Source: Cytobacillus sp. NJ13 (GTDB taxonomy: Bacteria > Bacillota > Bacilli > Bacillales > Cytobacillaceae). Taken from it: a stretch of DNA of 64,000 bases. Numbering within the stretch: position 1 is the first letter of the stretch; each line of letters starts with the position of its first letter. The translations under genes and the position numbers were made by a program. Where the stretch lies: positions 3,809,501 to 3,873,500 of the forward strand of contig JAUCFP010000006.1 in the NCBI GenBank assembly GCA_030348385.1, read 5' to 3'. Under the pieces are notes generated by a model. The model did no database searches and had not been told where the DNA came from. It was given only the letters and a program-made list of their open reading frames with translations. This document shows positions 1 to 7,960 of this stretch, piece after piece.

Positions 1-483
1 CGCTGCAAAAGCATATCCTTTTTCCAGGACATAATCGCTGAAAAGCAGGTCGGTTGACGTTTCATTTCTTGTAGCCGGGATTCCCGAAACAACAAGCCGG
101 CCATTCCAGTGATCCGGAACCCTTATGACAAACTGGGCATCTTCAAAAATACCATTTACCTGAGTTCCTGTTACAGAAGAAGGCTTGTACATTTGATGCC
201 ATCCGGTTCCTTCCGCAGCATTTCCCCAAAGATAAGGGGCAAGACCGATGTTGCCGTAAAGGGTTGCCTGCTGATATTGGCGGGGATTCTTGGTGGTCAG
301 CCAGTTGTTGTCCACACCGTCAAAGTATTGCTCCGTTACTGTGTGCGCACCAGGTATTATAGCCTGGTTTTCCGCAGCAGGTTGCTCGGCAAAACTTCTT
401 TCCGGAAAAAGTGAAAAGCTTAAAGCAGATGCCAGTGATAACGCAATTAGCTTATTTTTCAGATAAATCCATCCCTTCTGCAT
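1..483 (-). CDS. Secreted hydrolase-like protein, N-terminal part (runs off the window)
   Basis: The reading frame starts at an ATG at 483 on the minus strand and stays open to base 1, so about 161 N-terminal residues are visible and the C-terminus lies outside. The N-terminus ([20 protein letters not shown], then [13 protein letters not shown]) is a signal peptide with a likely cleavage after SFA, so the protein is exported. The segment [17 protein letters not shown] followed by a [12 protein letters not shown] stretch resembles the start of the alpha/beta-hydrolase fold in tannase/feruloyl-esterase-like and hydroxybutyrate-oligomer hydrolases, where a strand is followed by a cap and the nucleophile elbow. 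No catalytic residue is reached, so the family is tentative. The ribosome binding site is weak. Confidence 0.6.
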   Translation of the reverse strand, partial: MQKGWIYLKNKLIALSLASALSFSLFPERSFAEQPAAENQAIIPGAHTVTEQYFDGVDNNWLTTKNPRQYQQATLYGNIGLAPYLWGNAAEGTGWHQMYKPSSVTGTQVNGIFEDAQFVIRVPDHWNGRLVVSGIPATRNETSTDLLFSDYVLEKGYAFAA

Positions 484-772
484 AATTTCTTACAGTTCTA
501 TTCTACTTTTACTAATTATGGGAATCATGGGTCTTAATGATTAATTATTTGAATTTTCAGTATAAAGGAGATCAGAGTATTGAAATTTGTGATGCCCGAC
601 TGATACTAGTACCATAGTCTTATAGACGGAACAAGTTGGAAGCAATGAGAATTCAAGGGAAATTGGGCGCTTTAATGAATTCGAGCTAGTAGCGCAACCG
701 GCCAGCACTTACAAGGGAGCAGTCCTTTTGTAGGGATATGTTCTGACAAACTTTTTTGAAAAGAGGAAGAGC
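484..772. other. Intergenic region between divergent hydrolase and PAS chemoreceptor genes
   Basis: No gene or known riboswitch was recognised here. There is a good Shine-Dalgarno sequence (AAAGGAG near 565) followed by a TTG and only seven codons before a stop at about 602, which is not called as a gene. A short imperfect hairpin around TACAAGGGAGCAGTCC (near 710-735) lies just ahead of the ribosome binding site of the chemoreceptor gene. Confidence 0.4.
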
Positions 773-1702
773 ATGCTTACAACTTATCAGCCTAATCATT
801 TTAAAAGCACACAGGTTCTTGAAAAAGAAGCTGTTTTGGCTGCAATTGAAAATTCTCTGGCCATGATTGAATTTGATGGGAACGGGAAAGTGCTGTGGGC
901 AAATGAGAATTTTGCCCGCACTGTCAAATATCGGGCAGAAGAAATGCCAAATATGATGCATAAGCAATTTTGCACCCCTGAATTTGCCGCCAGCAGGGAA
1001 TATCAGGAGCTTTGGAGAAATCTGCGCAATGGTAAAAGTTTTCAGGAAAAAATCCAGCGTGTGACCAAGCAAGGAGACCTTATCTGGCTCGAAGCAACAT
1101 ACACACCGGTATATGGGAATGATGGCAAGGTAGAAGGTGTTGTAAAGGTTGCTACGGATATTACAGAACGGGAAACGAATACAGTACAGGTGGCAGTTCA
1201 GCTTCAGGAAATGTCAGAAGACCTTAGTGAAAAGGCGAAAGCAGGAATTGAAAGAAGTGAAGAGGCCGCTCAGGCAATAGGTAAGCTTGTTCATGAGTCC
1301 AAAGGGAACCTGGAAATCCTCCATTCTCTCAAATCACAGGCACAATCAATCGGCAGCATCGTAAAAACGATCCGGGAAATAGCGGCGCAAACCAACCTCC
1401 TGGCATTAAATGCAGCTATTGAAGCAGCGCGCGCCGGCGAACATGGCAGAGGCTTCAACGTCGTTGCCGGAGAGGTGCGAAAGCTCGCAAACCGGGTGCA
1501 GGACTCCATCCAGGAAGTCAATGCTCACATCGAAGGAATATCAGATGAAATCAACAAAATTAGTGACGCAACTCTGCAATCACAGTCAGGCATAACTGAA
1601 AACCAGGTTCTTAATGAACAGGCTGTATCTGCATTTAAAGATATCGGGGAAGCTGCAAGAAAGCTGGATGAGCAGGCGAAAGATTTTAAGAGAATTTTAT
1701 AG
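773..1702 (+). CDS. Soluble PAS-domain methyl-accepting chemotaxis protein
   Basis: This 309-residue chemoreceptor has no transmembrane segment and no HAMP domain. Residues about 25-135 form a PAS domain ([21 protein letters not shown], later [14 protein letters not shown] and [11 protein letters not shown]), a typical ligand or redox-sensing module. Residues about 175-290 are a short MCP signalling hairpin with the conserved tip [20 protein letters not shown], which contacts CheA and CheW. It should therefore act as a cytoplasmic sensor, perhaps of energy or redox state in the manner of Aer-type PAS receptors; the ligand cannot be told. The start is an ATG after GAAGAGGAAGAGC. It stands alone and is followed by a terminator. 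Confidence 0.88.
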   Translation: MLTTYQPNHFKSTQVLEKEAVLAAIENSLAMIEFDGNGKVLWANENFARTVKYRAEEMPNMMHKQFCTPEFAASREYQELWRNLRNGKSFQEKIQRVTKQGDLIWLEATYTPVYGNDGKVEGVVKVATDITERETNTVQVAVQLQEMSEDLSEKAKAGIERSEEAAQAIGKLVHESKGNLEILHSLKSQAQSIGSIVKTIREIAAQTNLLALNAAIEAARAGEHGRGFNVVAGEVRKLANRVQDSIQEVNAHIEGISDEINKISDATLQSQSGITENQVLNEQAVSAFKDIGEAARKLDEQAKDFKRIL

Positions 1703-1710
1703 GAAAATGC

Positions 1711-1738
1711 GGGCTGCTTTTATAGCAGCTCTTTTTTT
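1711..1738 (+). terminator. Rho-independent terminator after the PAS chemoreceptor
   Basis: GGGCTGC and GCAGCTC form a 7-bp stem (one G-U pair) around a TTTTATA loop and are followed by a run of seven T. Confidence 0.85.
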
Positions 1739-1812
1739 GCAGATAGGAAGAATGGATGAAGCTGGCGAATTTACATATATTCTGTTTGTTTTTGATGAGA
1801 GAAGGTGATTTT

Positions 1813-2205
1813 TTGAAATATCTCTATAAGAAATTTACTTCAGAGTTAAAGGCGCAGATTCATAGTATTGAAAAGGAACTAAAAGAACAAATTGAAAAGC
1901 TTCTAAGAGAGAATAAAGCGGTTTTTTCAAAGAAAGGACTGAAACTGGAGGCTGAATTTAATCAGGAGAACAGCGATGTTTTCCAGCCTGGATACAGATC
2001 CTCCATTTCACTGGGGATTTCTGAAAAAAGCGGGGATCTCATAAATTTGAAAATCATAAATATTTGGGAGTGCGAATACTTTTTTCTTGGAATGCCGGTT
2101 TCGAAAAAAATCCCTGGAAGCAAGTTGTTCGGGGAGCTTCTGGATGAATCTTCACAAGAAATAACAACGGAGTTAGAGGAATACATAGCTGAATTTTTGA
2201 ATTAA
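1813..2205 (+). CDS. Small hypothetical protein
   Basis: The protein has 130 residues from a TTG start at 1813, chosen because GAGAAGGTG sits six bases upstream; an in-frame ATG at 1756 has no ribosome binding site. The N-terminal third is a highly charged probable coiled coil (ELKAQIHSIEKELKEQIEKLL), followed by a mixed alpha/beta part with a strand-rich centre (SSISLGISEKSGDLINLKI, then WECEYFF) and an acidic C-terminal helix. There is no signal peptide or membrane segment. I do not recognise the family. It lies 33 bases ahead of the YwqG gene with no terminator between, so the two may be co-transcribed. Confidence 0.6.
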   Translation: MKYLYKKFTSELKAQIHSIEKELKEQIEKLLRENKAVFSKKGLKLEAEFNQENSDVFQPGYRSSISLGISEKSGDLINLKIINIWECEYFFLGMPVSKKIPGSKLFGELLDESSQEITTELEEYIAEFLN

Positions 2206-2238
2206 TTTACCAATATAGAGAAGCGGGAGGGAAAAAGC

Positions 2239-3045
2239 ATGGGAAATCAAACTTTAAAGCTGCCTAAGGAATTTGAAAAATATCGGAGCGAATTAGAAAA
2301 AACAGCGAAACCGTTTGTCAGCATACAGGCAGAAAGAGGGGAGACCACACTTTTTGAAAGCAAATTCGGAGGAAAGCCCTACCTTCCAAAATCGAGCGAT
2401 CATCCAAAAGATGAGCAGGGAAATTATATGAATCTATTTGCGCAAATCAATTTCGAAGAAGTTCCTCACATTGAGCCGATGCCTGAGAGCGGCATTCTTC
2501 AATTCTATCTCTCGCCGGTAGATGATATGTACGGACTTGATTTTGATAATCCTACTGCTCAAAAGAATTACCGGATTATTTATCATCCCAATATCCTGAA
2601 AGATGAGTTAGGCCTGGTAAATGACTTTTCGTATATGCCTGATTTAGGTGATGAATATGATCCGAGAGTGCAGGAAGCAAAGATGATTTTCAGCCTTAAG
2701 ATTGCTCCTGTACCTGCTGATGATTTTCGATTTGAGGACTTGGTCAATATTGACTTATTCGAATCCATCGATCATCCAGACTATGAGGATTTACATGAGC
2801 TTTACTTCGAGGAATTAGGTGCAGAGGGCCATAAAATTGGCGGCTATCCCTACTTCACCCAGCAGGATCCTAGAGAAAAAGGTGACCCAACAGGTGATTA
2901 TGCGATTTTGCTATTCCAGGCAGATACGGACGATGATATTGAGTTGATGTTTGGGGACAGCGGTGTTGCCAACTTCTTTATAAAGGAAGAGGATTTGCGG
3001 AAGAGGAATTTTACAGATGTTCTTTATAATTGGGATTGCTGCTGA
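2239..3045 (+). CDS. ywqG: YwqG family protein (DUF1963)
   Basis: This 268-residue acidic cytosolic protein matches the YwqG/DUF1963 family in length and layout: an N-terminal helix (LPKEFEKYRSELEKTAKP), the segment FESKFGGKPYLPKSSDHP, a core with NLFAQINFEEVPH, and a C-terminal GDYAILLFQADTDDD followed by MFGDSGVANFFI. These glycine, tryptophan and aspartate signatures are shared by YwqG-type proteins. In B. subtilis ywqG lies near an LXG toxin locus, but no molecular function is established. The start is an ATG after GGGAGGGAAAAGC. The gene is followed directly by a 52-bp minisatellite with no clear terminator in between. Confidence 0.85.
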   Translation: MGNQTLKLPKEFEKYRSELEKTAKPFVSIQAERGETTLFESKFGGKPYLPKSSDHPKDEQGNYMNLFAQINFEEVPHIEPMPESGILQFYLSPVDDMYGLDFDNPTAQKNYRIIYHPNILKDELGLVNDFSYMPDLGDEYDPRVQEAKMIFSLKIAPVPADDFRFEDLVNIDLFESIDHPDYEDLHELYFEELGAEGHKIGGYPYFTQQDPREKGDPTGDYAILLFQADTDDDIELMFGDSGVANFFIKEEDLRKRNFTDVLYNWDCC

Positions 3046-3076
3046 GTACCCATCCCCAATTAGAGGAGCTAACTGA

Positions 3077-3715
3077 ATGGACGGGTTCGGATTTGGACAG
3101 GAATAGGATAAACCTGAGCGGTCGAGTCCGAACTTGAAGTTCCTATGGACAAGAGAAGCGGAAATCCGAGAGAGGGAGTCCGAATCTGATGCTCCTTCGG
3201 ACAGGGGAAGCAGAAATCCGAGAGAGGGAGTCCGAATCTGATGCTCCTTCGGACAGGGGAAGCAGAAATCCGAGAGAGGGAGTCCGAACCTGAAGCTCCT
3301 TCGGACAGGAGAAGCAGAAATCCGAGAGCTTGAGTCCGAACTTGAAGCTCCTTCGGACAGGAGAAGCAGAAATCCGAGAGAGGGAGTCCGAACCTGAAGC
3401 TCCTTCGGACAGGAGAAGCAGAAATCTGAGAGCTTGAGTCCGAACTTGAAGTCCCTTCGGACAGAAGAAGCAGGAATCCGAGAGAGGGAGTATGAACTTA
3501 AAGCTCCTTCGGACAGGAGAAGCAAAAATCTGAGAGAATGAGTCCGAACCTGAAGCTCCTTCGGACAGGAGAAGCAGAAATCCGAGAGAGGGAGTCCGAA
3601 CTTGATGCCCCTTCGGACAGAAGAAGCAGAAATCCGAGAGATGGAGTCTGAACTTAAAGCTCCTTCAGACAAAAGAAGCAGAAATCTGAGCAATGTAATC
3701 CGAACTTTGCTCAGG
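3077..3715. repeat. 52-bp tandem minisatellite, about 12 units
   Basis: A core of the type TCCGAACTTGAAGCTCC recurs exactly every 52 bases: GTCCGAA or a variant begins at 3127, 3179, 3231, 3283, 3335, 3387, 3439, 3491, 3543, 3595 and 3647, with decayed edge units near 3077 and 3699. Most units contain GTCCGAA and TTCGGAC separated by 11 bases, a 7-bp stem. The array sits between ywqG and the yhf locus. Because 52 is not a multiple of three, the long minus-strand frame across it (about 2911-3798) is explained by the repeat and is not called as a gene. Confidence 0.92.
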
Positions 3716-3905
3716 ACACTAATAGAAAAATATAGATGGATGCTTTTCAATGTCCGCTCGGGGAAACATGTGTCCGCGGTGGAAATCAACAGACTCATTT
3801 ACAGGCGAAAACCCCTATCTAAGAAGAATAAAGGAAGTTAGCAATACCAAATTGCGAAAAAGTTAGAAAACTCTTGAATTAACAAACCATAACAGCTAAA
3901 CTTAT

Positions 3906-3927
3906 AATATACAGTTTTTCGTATATT
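3906..3927. promoter_or_regulatory. Candidate YhfZ operator upstream of yhfZ
   Basis: AATATAC and GTATATT form a perfect 7-bp inverted repeat separated by 8 bases. It overlaps a TATAAT hexamer at 3903-3908 (a plausible -10) and lies about 25 bases ahead of the yhfZ start, fitting autoregulation. A near copy with the same 8-base spacing occurs at 4918-4939. Confidence 0.55.
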
Positions 3928-3953
3928 GATCAAAGGTAAAGAGGTATTACAAT

Positions 3954-4886
3954 ATGAGCCGTATTTGGGAAAGTTTATATTCAAAGAATGGGCTGGCTGC
4001 CAAGTTTATTGCAAAGGAGCTCATTCAGTTTACAGAGGGAGAGAGAATCCCCCGGGTAAGTGATTTTACGGAAAAGCTATCCTTGGGCCGGGGAACTGTG
4101 CAGGGGGCATTAAGAGTGCTGGAAGATTTGCATGCCATATCTCTTGAATCCAGAGGGCATCTTGGGACCTTTCTGAAGAAGAGGGACATCAACCTGCTGT
4201 ATGAGATTGCCGGCATCGGACCAGTGATGGGCGTAATGCCGCTGCCTTATTCCCGCAAGTATGAGGGATTGGCGACTGGCATTGTTGAAGGGTTTGAGGA
4301 AATCAACAAGAAGTCTGGCCTTGCTTATATGAGAGGAGCCAGAAGGCGGATCGAATCATTAAAAACCCGGCGCTACGATTTTGCGATCATGTCCCAGCTG
4401 GCGGCAGAAGAAGCAGTACAGGAGTTTGAGGGTTTGGAAATTCTCCACACACTTGGGCCGGAGACCTATGTAACCTCTCATAAAGTCTTTTTTTCAGATA
4501 GCAAAAACAACGGGATTACAGATGACATGAAAATTGGAATTGACTATTCATCCGCCGACCAGGCAAATATTACTCTCCTTGAATGTGAAAAGCATAAGGT
4601 TGAACTGATAAAGGTGGACTATATGCAGCTTTTCAATATGCTGAAAAACGGCAGTATTGATGCAGCGGTCTGGAATGCCGATGAAGCGAGGGCACTAAAA
4701 ACGTTTGCCTCCTCTGACTTTAAATCAAAGAAAGCAAAGGAACTGGCCATAAAAGCAACCAAAGCAGCCATTGTCATAGAAAGTGAAAGAATCAATATCA
4801 GGGAACAAATCCAGCTCCTCCAGTTTAATAAAGTGGAAGAGATCCAAAGGTTAGTGGAGGAAGAAAAAAAGTATCCTCACTATTAA
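3954..4886 (+). CDS. yhfZ: YhfZ-type transcriptional regulator
   Basis: This 310-residue protein has an N-terminal winged-helix region (residues about 10-75, EGERIPRVSDFTEKLSLGRG then GALRVLEDLHAI, similar to GntR-type helices) and a C-terminal domain that resembles a periplasmic-binding fold (GIGPVMGVMPLPYSRKYEGLATG, later GIDYSSADQ and GSIDAAVWNADE). This is the HTH_41 plus YhfZ_C arrangement of E. coli YhfZ. It is the first gene of a locus with all eight yhf families, so it is the probable local regulator sensing a metabolite of the pathway. The start ATG at 3954 has a modest AAAGAGGT ribosome binding site. Confidence 0.85.
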   Translation: MSRIWESLYSKNGLAAKFIAKELIQFTEGERIPRVSDFTEKLSLGRGTVQGALRVLEDLHAISLESRGHLGTFLKKRDINLLYEIAGIGPVMGVMPLPYSRKYEGLATGIVEGFEEINKKSGLAYMRGARRRIESLKTRRYDFAIMSQLAAEEAVQEFEGLEILHTLGPETYVTSHKVFFSDSKNNGITDDMKIGIDYSSADQANITLLECEKHKVELIKVDYMQLFNMLKNGSIDAAVWNADEARALKTFASSDFKSKKAKELAIKATKAAIVIESERINIREQIQLLQFNKVEEIQRLVEEEKKYPHY

Positions 4887-4908
4887 GAAACTGAAGTTCT
4901 AGTTTCTT
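4885..4908 (+). promoter_or_regulatory. Hairpin between yhfZ and yhfY
   Basis: AAGAAACT and AGTTTCTT form a perfect 8-bp stem with an 8-base loop, starting at the yhfZ stop codon. There is no T-tract, so it is more likely an RNA-processing, stabilising or pausing element than a strong terminator. Confidence 0.45.
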
Positions 4909-4917
4909 AGCAGCATT

Positions 4918-4939
4918 AATATACTAAATACTGTATTCT
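4918..4939. promoter_or_regulatory. Second candidate YhfZ operator, upstream of yhfY
   Basis: AATATAC, 8 bases, then GTATTCT: it matches the site at 3906-3927 in the left half, in spacing and in most of the right half. It sits just before the yhfY ribosome binding site (GGAGGG), so the regulator could control the structural genes separately from its own gene. Confidence 0.45.
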
Positions 4940-4954
4940 GGAGGGATTTTAAAT

Positions 4955-5329
4955 ATGGATTTAAATCAATTGAAAGAAAGAATGGACATCCTTTTAGCTT
5001 CATCTGTTGTCAGTACCAAAGCAGCTGATATAAGCACGTTAGCATTTATGCATTTACAGTCACACTTTAAAAAAGATGCCATAGATGGAGCTGAAATGCT
5101 TTTCACCCATTTGCCGACAGCTCTGGCGAGAATTGAAAAGGGTGAACAGGTCGAGGCTCCCCATCCTGCCTTGCTGGATGAAGTTAAACAGTCACCGGAA
5201 GCATCCATAGCAATGAAGGAAATCGATTTTGTACAGCAGCAATGGAAGAATCAGCTCCCCCAAGAGGAAATCGATTTTCTGCTCATACATTACACTAATG
5301 TACTGCAAATCAACAAAGGAGGAAATTAA
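4955..5329 (+). CDS. yhfY: YhfY-like PRD-domain protein
   Basis: This 124-residue all-helical protein has the size and pattern of a single PTS-regulation domain (PRD) as in E. coli YhfY. It has a conserved-looking histidine early (ALSFMH-like segment STLAFMHLQSHFKKD, residues about 26-40) and a second region near LLIHYTNVLQ. There is no DNA-binding or RNA-binding domain, so it is a stand-alone PRD. The start ATG follows CTGGAGGGATTTTAAAT. The stop is one base before the yhfU start, so the two genes are translationally tight. Whether it is phosphorylated by the PTS is unknown. Confidence 0.75.
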   Translation: MDLNQLKERMDILLASSVVSTKAADISTLAFMHLQSHFKKDAIDGAEMLFTHLPTALARIEKGEQVEAPHPALLDEVKQSPEASIAMKEIDFVQQQWKNQLPQEEIDFLLIHYTNVLQINKGGN

Positions 5330-5330
5330 G

Positions 5331-5690
5331 ATGAAAATTGTAGTTGGCGGTCAGGTGGATAAAAAAGAGATTGAGAGCTTAATAAAAGAGATTGACAGCA
5401 GCATAACGACGATGGTCAAGTCAGATCTGGAAGCAGCGATGGCTGTTAAGACAGGACAGGCAGATTATTATGTCGGTGCCTGCCATACAGGAGGCGGCGG
5501 AGCTTTAGCCATGGCGATTGCACTTCTCGGCAAGCCAAATTGCGAGACCGTCTCCATGCCAGGAAAAAAGCCTGTTGAGGATAAAATTGTAACCGCTGTC
5601 AGCGAAGGGAAGAAAGCGTTTGGATTTACAGCTGACCATAAAGAGGCCGCAGTGCCTATGATTATCAAAGCTTTAAAGAATAAAAGCTAA
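5331..5690 (+). CDS. yhfU: YhfU-like protein (DUF2620)
   Basis: The start is placed at the ATG at 5331 because AAAGGAGGAAATTAAG precedes it; a longer frame upstream would overlap yhfY. The 119 residues begin MKIVVGGQVDKKEIESLI and contain the glycine-rich segment YYVGACHTGGGGALAMAIALLG (residues about 44-65), the hallmark of DUF2620/YhfU. The length agrees with E. coli YhfU (about 117). The GACHTGGGG loop could bind a phosphate or nucleotide, but no biochemical role is known. It lies between the PRD protein and the transporter, so it may be a cytosolic partner of YhfT. Confidence 0.82.
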   Translation: MKIVVGGQVDKKEIESLIKEIDSSITTMVKSDLEAAMAVKTGQADYYVGACHTGGGGALAMAIALLGKPNCETVSMPGKKPVEDKIVTAVSEGKKAFGFTADHKEAAVPMIIKALKNKS

Positions 5691-5717
5691 TCCATTTTAA
5701 CTGAGGGGGAAAAAGAA

Positions 5718-7010
5718 ATGGAAATGACATTAATTATCCTGATTGGTGCTGTTGCTGCTGTTTTGGCCAATATGAATATTGCCGTTTTCAATGATGGGCT
5801 TCGTCCGATTGTCTCCGAACATGTGGAAGGAAGGATGACGAGAAGGGACCTTGCCTTCACTGCCTTTGCTATGAGCTTCGGGCTGGTAATCGGATTTGGA
5901 ATACCTTTTACACTCTCGGCCAGTATCATCCTCGTTCACAGTATCCTGCTGGGAACAGACATTATCGGATTGCTGACGCCGAAAAATAAATGGGGTACAC
6001 CGCTCGCGGCAGTGATTGGCGGTGCTTATGGAGCAGGGCTATTAATCGGGCTCGAAGGCTTTGTGAAGCTGTTCGATTATCTGCCGCTTAATTTCCTAGA
6101 AGCTATGGGAGCGGTTGGAACACCGGTCGTCGTTACATTTATGGCATTCCCGGCGCTAGCGGTTGCCATGCAGTTCAGTGTTAAAAAAGGGGTCATTACG
6201 TTTATCGTATCCGCATTAATCCGTCAGCTCGCTGTCTGGCTGAACGAAAGCGGAGTACTGACGATTTCAGGCACGACAGTAACACTGAACCAGGAAGGAA
6301 TGGCCCTTATTACAGGGATGATCTTCCTTCTTGTATTTGCCATGAAGGAAAAAGCCGAAGAAGGCTCATCCATCGACCTTGCCGCTGTATTCAGTGATAA
6401 AGTGGCTAAAATCAGAAAAAATGTTGTGTTCTTTATGATCATAGGCGGTCTCATTGCAGCTGCTACGAATCTATGGATCATGGCAGGAGATCCGATTTCT
6501 CTAAATCTATTAGCAGAAGGCAAAGCAACAGATGCTGGAATTGCAGCGGCAGCCCGTGCACTCGGCTTTATTCCGCTGGTCGCCAGTACAGCGATCGCAA
6601 CAGGTGTATACAGCCCGGTCGGATTCACACTTATTTTCGTCATCGGATTTTTCTCCCCGAATGTTTGGGTGGCCTTAATCGGCGGTGTCATTATTATTTT
6701 CATTGAAGTTATGCTATTAAGCTCGATTGCGAGATTCCTTGATAAATATCCCGGAGTGCGTAATTCCGGTGAAAACATCCGCAGTGCGATGACTAAGCTT
6801 CTGGAAGTAGCCCTATTAATCGGCGGAGCGAACGCTGCCAATGCGATTGCACCAGGGTTCGGCTTCTTCTTCATTGCCGGATTCTATTTGCTGAATGAAG
6901 CGGCAGGACGCCCAATTGTCCGAATTGCGGTAGGCCCTGTTGGTGCCATTGCAGTCGGAATCATTGCCAATATCCTGGTTGCACTTGGAATCATGAACAT
7001 TCCTCAGTAA
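5718..7010 (+). CDS. yhfT: YhfT-like membrane transporter
   Basis: This 430-residue polytopic membrane protein has roughly ten hydrophobic spans. It starts MEMTLIILIGAVAAVLANMN and contains RPIVSEHVEGRMTRRDL, a conserved cytosolic loop, followed by FAMSFGLVIGFGIPFTLSAS. Length and sequence style agree with E. coli YhfT (about 434 residues), a putative permease with no known substrate. In this operon it is the only membrane protein, so it probably imports the pathway's substrate. The start ATG has GAGGGGGAAAAAG upstream. GC-rich glycine/alanine helices towards the C-terminus (IGGANAANAIAPGFGFFF) suggest a transport core. Confidence 0.82.
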   Translation: MEMTLIILIGAVAAVLANMNIAVFNDGLRPIVSEHVEGRMTRRDLAFTAFAMSFGLVIGFGIPFTLSASIILVHSILLGTDIIGLLTPKNKWGTPLAAVIGGAYGAGLLIGLEGFVKLFDYLPLNFLEAMGAVGTPVVVTFMAFPALAVAMQFSVKKGVITFIVSALIRQLAVWLNESGVLTISGTTVTLNQEGMALITGMIFLLVFAMKEKAEEGSSIDLAAVFSDKVAKIRKNVVFFMIIGGLIAAATNLWIMAGDPISLNLLAEGKATDAGIAAAARALGFIPLVASTAIATGVYSPVGFTLIFVIGFFSPNVWVALIGGVIIIFIEVMLLSSIARFLDKYPGVRNSGENIRSAMTKLLEVALLIGGANAANAIAPGFGFFFIAGFYLLNEAAGRPIVRIAVGPVGAIAVGIIANILVALGIMNIPQ

Positions 7011-7043
7011 AGAAACCAAATTAAGAGAACGGAGTGGACAGCC

Positions 7044-7955
7044 ATGATACAAACCGTACTTGGAAAAATTGCTCCGGAAGAATTGGGGATTTGCTCGTCA
7101 CACGAGCATCTCTCCATTGATCTTTCGCGAGTAAAAAAAGATCCGGATACGATTCTGGATGATGAACAGGGCATGCGTGAGGAACTGGAGGACTTTTACC
7201 GTCTCGGCGGAAGGGCAATGGTCGAAGTGACGAATGACGGTATGGGCCGGGATGCTCTGGCTTTAAAAAGGTTAAGCGAGGCAACCGGGGTTCATATTAT
7301 TACGTGCACAGGCTTCTATAAAGATCCTTATATTCCGGATTTTGCAGACGGCTGGAAAGCGGAGCAGTTTGCGCAGCATTTTATCAAAGAAGCCAAGGAA
7401 GGGATTGCCGAAACTGGCATTCTCCCCGGTGTCATCGGGGAAGTGGGCACAAGCAAAAATGAAATGAAGCCGATTGAACGTGAGCTCTTAATTGGTGCCG
7501 CTATGGCAGGTGCCGAAACCGGCCTTCCGGTAACCACTCATACAACACTCGGAACACTTGGCTTTGAACAGGTGCAGCTGCTGACTGAACATGGTCTTCC
7601 GGCTGATCAGATCATCATTGGCCATCAAGACCTCAACCCCAATAAAGATGAAGTTCTCTCTGTTTTGGAAACAGGAGCCTATATCGCGTTTGATACGATC
7701 GGAAAAAATAATTATCGTCCCGATGAAGAGAGAGCCGCTTTTCTGCTGGATTTCATCAGCCGCGGCTATGAAAAGCAAATTATCCTTTCGGCAGACTTAA
7801 CCCGCAAATCGCATTGGAAGAAGCACGGAGGACCGGGATACGGACTTGTGCTTGAGACCTTTATTCCAAGATTGAAAGAATCAGGAGTTCCGGAAAGCAT
7901 TCTTCATCAATTTTTGACCGTTAATCCATCCAGAGCTTTTTCAATAAGGGAGTGA
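7044..7955 (+). CDS. php: Phosphotriesterase homology protein (PHP)
   Basis: This 303-residue TIM-barrel amidohydrolase is of the phosphotriesterase family. The first metal pair HxH is at residues 20 and 22 (CSSHEHLSIDL), the bridging acidic segment is VIGEVGTSK, metal histidines follow in TTHTTLG and IIGHQDLNP, and the active-site aspartate is in ILSADLTRKS. All expected ligands are present, so it should be an active metal-dependent hydrolase acting on a lactone, ester or phosphoester. The acidic bridging residue in place of a carboxylated lysine is as in E. coli PHP. It is in the middle of the operon, 33 bases after yhfT, and the next gene starts five bases after its stop. Confidence 0.9.
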   Translation: MIQTVLGKIAPEELGICSSHEHLSIDLSRVKKDPDTILDDEQGMREELEDFYRLGGRAMVEVTNDGMGRDALALKRLSEATGVHIITCTGFYKDPYIPDFADGWKAEQFAQHFIKEAKEGIAETGILPGVIGEVGTSKNEMKPIERELLIGAAMAGAETGLPVTTHTTLGTLGFEQVQLLTEHGLPADQIIIGHQDLNPNKDEVLSVLETGAYIAFDTIGKNNYRPDEERAAFLLDFISRGYEKQIILSADLTRKSHWKKHGGPGYGLVLETFIPRLKESGVPESILHQFLTVNPSRAFSIRE

Positions 7956-7960
7956 TCATA

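Noticed and set aside
484..772. Possible cyclic-di-GMP or other riboswitch ahead of the PAS chemoreceptor
   Set aside because: The region has only short weak hairpins and lacks the conserved GEMM core sequences.
2911..3798. A 295-codon open frame on the minus strand across the repeat array
   Set aside because: It is made of the 52-bp tandem repeat read in rotating frames, overlaps ywqG in antisense and has no ribosome binding site or recognisable domain.
6224..6874. A 216-codon antisense frame within yhfT
   Set aside because: It is a shadow of a GC-rich membrane protein gene in the opposite strand, with no ribosome binding site.
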